Source of the DNA: Pseudomonas versuta
GTDB lineage: Bacteria > Pseudomonadota > Gammaproteobacteria > Pseudomonadales > Pseudomonadaceae
Assembly: GCF_001294575.1 (NCBI RefSeq)
Contig: NZ_CP012676.1
Span: forward strand, 2,790,001 to 2,854,000
Length of the DNA: 64,000 nucleotides
Direction: 5' to 3'
Shown: piece by piece, positions 63,043-64,000 of the stretch
Position numbering within the stretch: the first letter of the stretch is position 1
How the letters are laid out: each line of letters begins with the position of its first letter
The notes under the pieces: generated by a model
Seen by the model: the letters and a program-made list of their open reading frames with translations, nothing else
Databases searched by the model: none
Told to the model about the DNA's origin: nothing
Position numbers and translations under genes: made by a program

Positions 63043-64000
63043 TTATGCCAGAGCCTCCCATGAAAACTCTACGGTCGCACTGCGACCATCGCCTGACCAA
63101 CGTGCTGCTGGGCACAGTTGTCGTACCAGACTCACACCACGCCCCGACAAACGGTCTAGATCAAGCGGTCTAGACAGCACCTTTGCAACATCAAAGCCTT
63201 CGCCACTGTCATCAACCTGCAACATTAGCCGTCCGCCCTGATGAACCGGTTCGATTTGCAGTTGCACCCGCACAAAGCCGCTCTGGAGCGCGTCCAGACG
63301 CTCATTACGGAGCCGGTAATAGTGGGTATAGCCGTGAATATCACGTTTGAGCCGTGAATCGAGGCCCAGAACCCCGTGCTCCAGTGCGTTGCTGTACAGC
63401 TCGGACAGCACCGCATGAATGACGGCACCCTGGGGGCGCAGGCCGTGAACCTCCATCAGTAATTGCAACAGGTAGGGCAGCGGATTGAATTGCCGGAGTG
63501 TGGACGCGCGAAACTCAAAGCTGGCCGACCAGTCCAGCGGGCTGCACTGGCCACTGTCGGAATAGAGCATGGCAGGCACTTGCGGACGCTGCGCCAGCTG
63601 CGAGGTGATCTGCACCATGCTCACATCATCCCGGGCGCAGCCCTGAAAGTCGTACAGCGCCCGCTCGACCTCGGCAATCAGCTGTTGCGGCTGGTGATTG
63701 GCATCCAGCACCTGCAGCAAGCGCTCCACCCCGAACAGTTGCTCATCCGGGCCACTGGTATCTACCACCCCGTCGCTCAGTAAAAACAGCTGATCGCCGG
63801 GCAGCATCGGCCAGACCTGGGTGCCATGATCAAATACACCAGCACGCAGCACCCCCAAAGGCAGGTGCTGTGAGGACAATGCCGTGCGCCGCCCCGTGGC
63901 CTGTGTTTGCAGATAGCCATCCGGCATCCCGCCGTTCCAGACTTCGACACTGCGCCGCTGCGCACTGACACACAGCACAGTGGCGCAGCAGAACATGTCG
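63043..64000 (-). CDS. hsbR: HsbR-like PP2C/SpoIIE phosphatase with HATPase domain, 5' end beyond window
   Basis: The frame continues past 64000, so the start and N-terminal receiver domain expected for HsbR are not visible. The visible 318 residues hold the end of a SpoIIE-type PP2C domain (EVWNGGMPDG, DQLFLLSDGVVDT, RDDVSMVQI) and a C-terminal anti-sigma-like HATPase (LSELYSNALEHGVLG, QVDDSGEGFD, GRGVSLVRQLC). In P. aeruginosa HsbR has both kinase and phosphatase activity on HsbA. The neighbour hptB fits. Confidence 0.85.
   Translation of the reverse strand, partial: DMFCCATVLCVSAQRRSVEVWNGGMPDGYLQTQATGRRTALSSQHLPLGVLRAGVFDHGTQVWPMLPGDQLFLLSDGVVDTSGPDEQLFGVERLLQVLDANHQPQQLIAEVERALYDFQGCARDDVSMVQITSQLAQRPQVPAMLYSDSGQCSPLDWSASFEFRASTLRQFNPLPYLLQLLMEVHGLRPQGAVIHAVLSELYSNALEHGVLGLDSRLKRDIHGYTHYYRLRNERLDALQSGFVRVQLQIEPVHQGGRLMLQVDDSGEGFDVAKVLSRPLDLDRLSGRGVSLVRQLCPAARWSGDGRSATVEFSWEALA

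Overview
The window is chromosomal DNA from a Pseudomonas, most likely of the P. fluorescens lineage. Evidence: gene content and order match the pseudomonad uric acid/allantoin, gcl, ccm and flagellar-chemotaxis blocks (the gcl-hyi-glxR and PA1441-PA1483-like orders), the DNA is GC-rich, and at least nine copies of a Pseudomonas-type REP palindrome (GTAGGAGCGAGCTTGCTCGC and its inverse) sit between genes. No rRNA, tRNA, CRISPR array, phage, transposase or integrase was seen.

Left part (1-25.7 kb): nitrogen and purine salvage. A truncated PLP aminotransferase and a divergent MarR regulator are followed by a purine permease, a LysE-type exporter, HIU hydrolase (uraH, minus strand) and a divergent plus-strand series: allantoinase puuE, OHCU decarboxylase uraD, allantoicase alc, ureidoglycolate lyase allA, membrane urate oxidase puuD (frameshifted as read), a urate/xanthine permease, and two tandem Tsx/OmpK-like outer-membrane channels. 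After a TetR/MFS efflux pair, a DUF808 protein and a RutR-like TetR come glcG, gcl, hyi and glxR, which turn the glyoxylate from allantoin breakdown into D-glycerate. A urea transporter fits the urea released by Alc and AllA. The palindrome TTGTATACAA (once as TTGTACACAA) occurs at five places, in the control regions of the purine permease, uraH/puuE and glcG/gcl. This suggests one FadR-type GntR regulon covering both blocks, with the regulator outside the window. Candidate sigma-54 promoters precede puuE and the second tsx-like gene. Next come a Kv-like potassium channel, an orphan sulfate-binding protein and topoisomerase III.

Middle (25.7-39.4 kb): PhzF-like and SDR enzymes, a Na+/solute symporter overlapping a 43-residue membrane protein, a lipoprotein, then ccmABCDEFGHI for cytochrome c maturation, all on the minus strand. 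The cytochrome c domain of PuuD would depend on this machinery. Divergent from ccmA is a FliK-like/FlhB-C-terminal-like pair.

Right part (39.4-64 kb): a flagellar and chemotaxis supercluster, nearly all on the minus strand. In transcription order from the right edge: hsbR-like (partial), hptB, fliK; then fliL-M-N-O-P-Q-R-flhB; then flhA-flhF-fleN-fliA-cheY-cheZ-cheA-cheB-motC-motD-parC-parP-cheW-DUF2802. Two genes look out of place: a protein of unknown function between flhB and flhA, and a plus-strand GNAT-Rnk/GreA fusion between fliK and fliL. Sigma-54 sites precede fliL (strong) and flhA (weaker).

No wholly new multi-gene system is evident. The best leads are the shared purine/glyoxylate operator, the puuD frameshift, the unknown flhA-flhB protein, the GNAT-Rnk fusion, the FliK-like/FlhB-like pair, and the repeat-bearing CheA linker.
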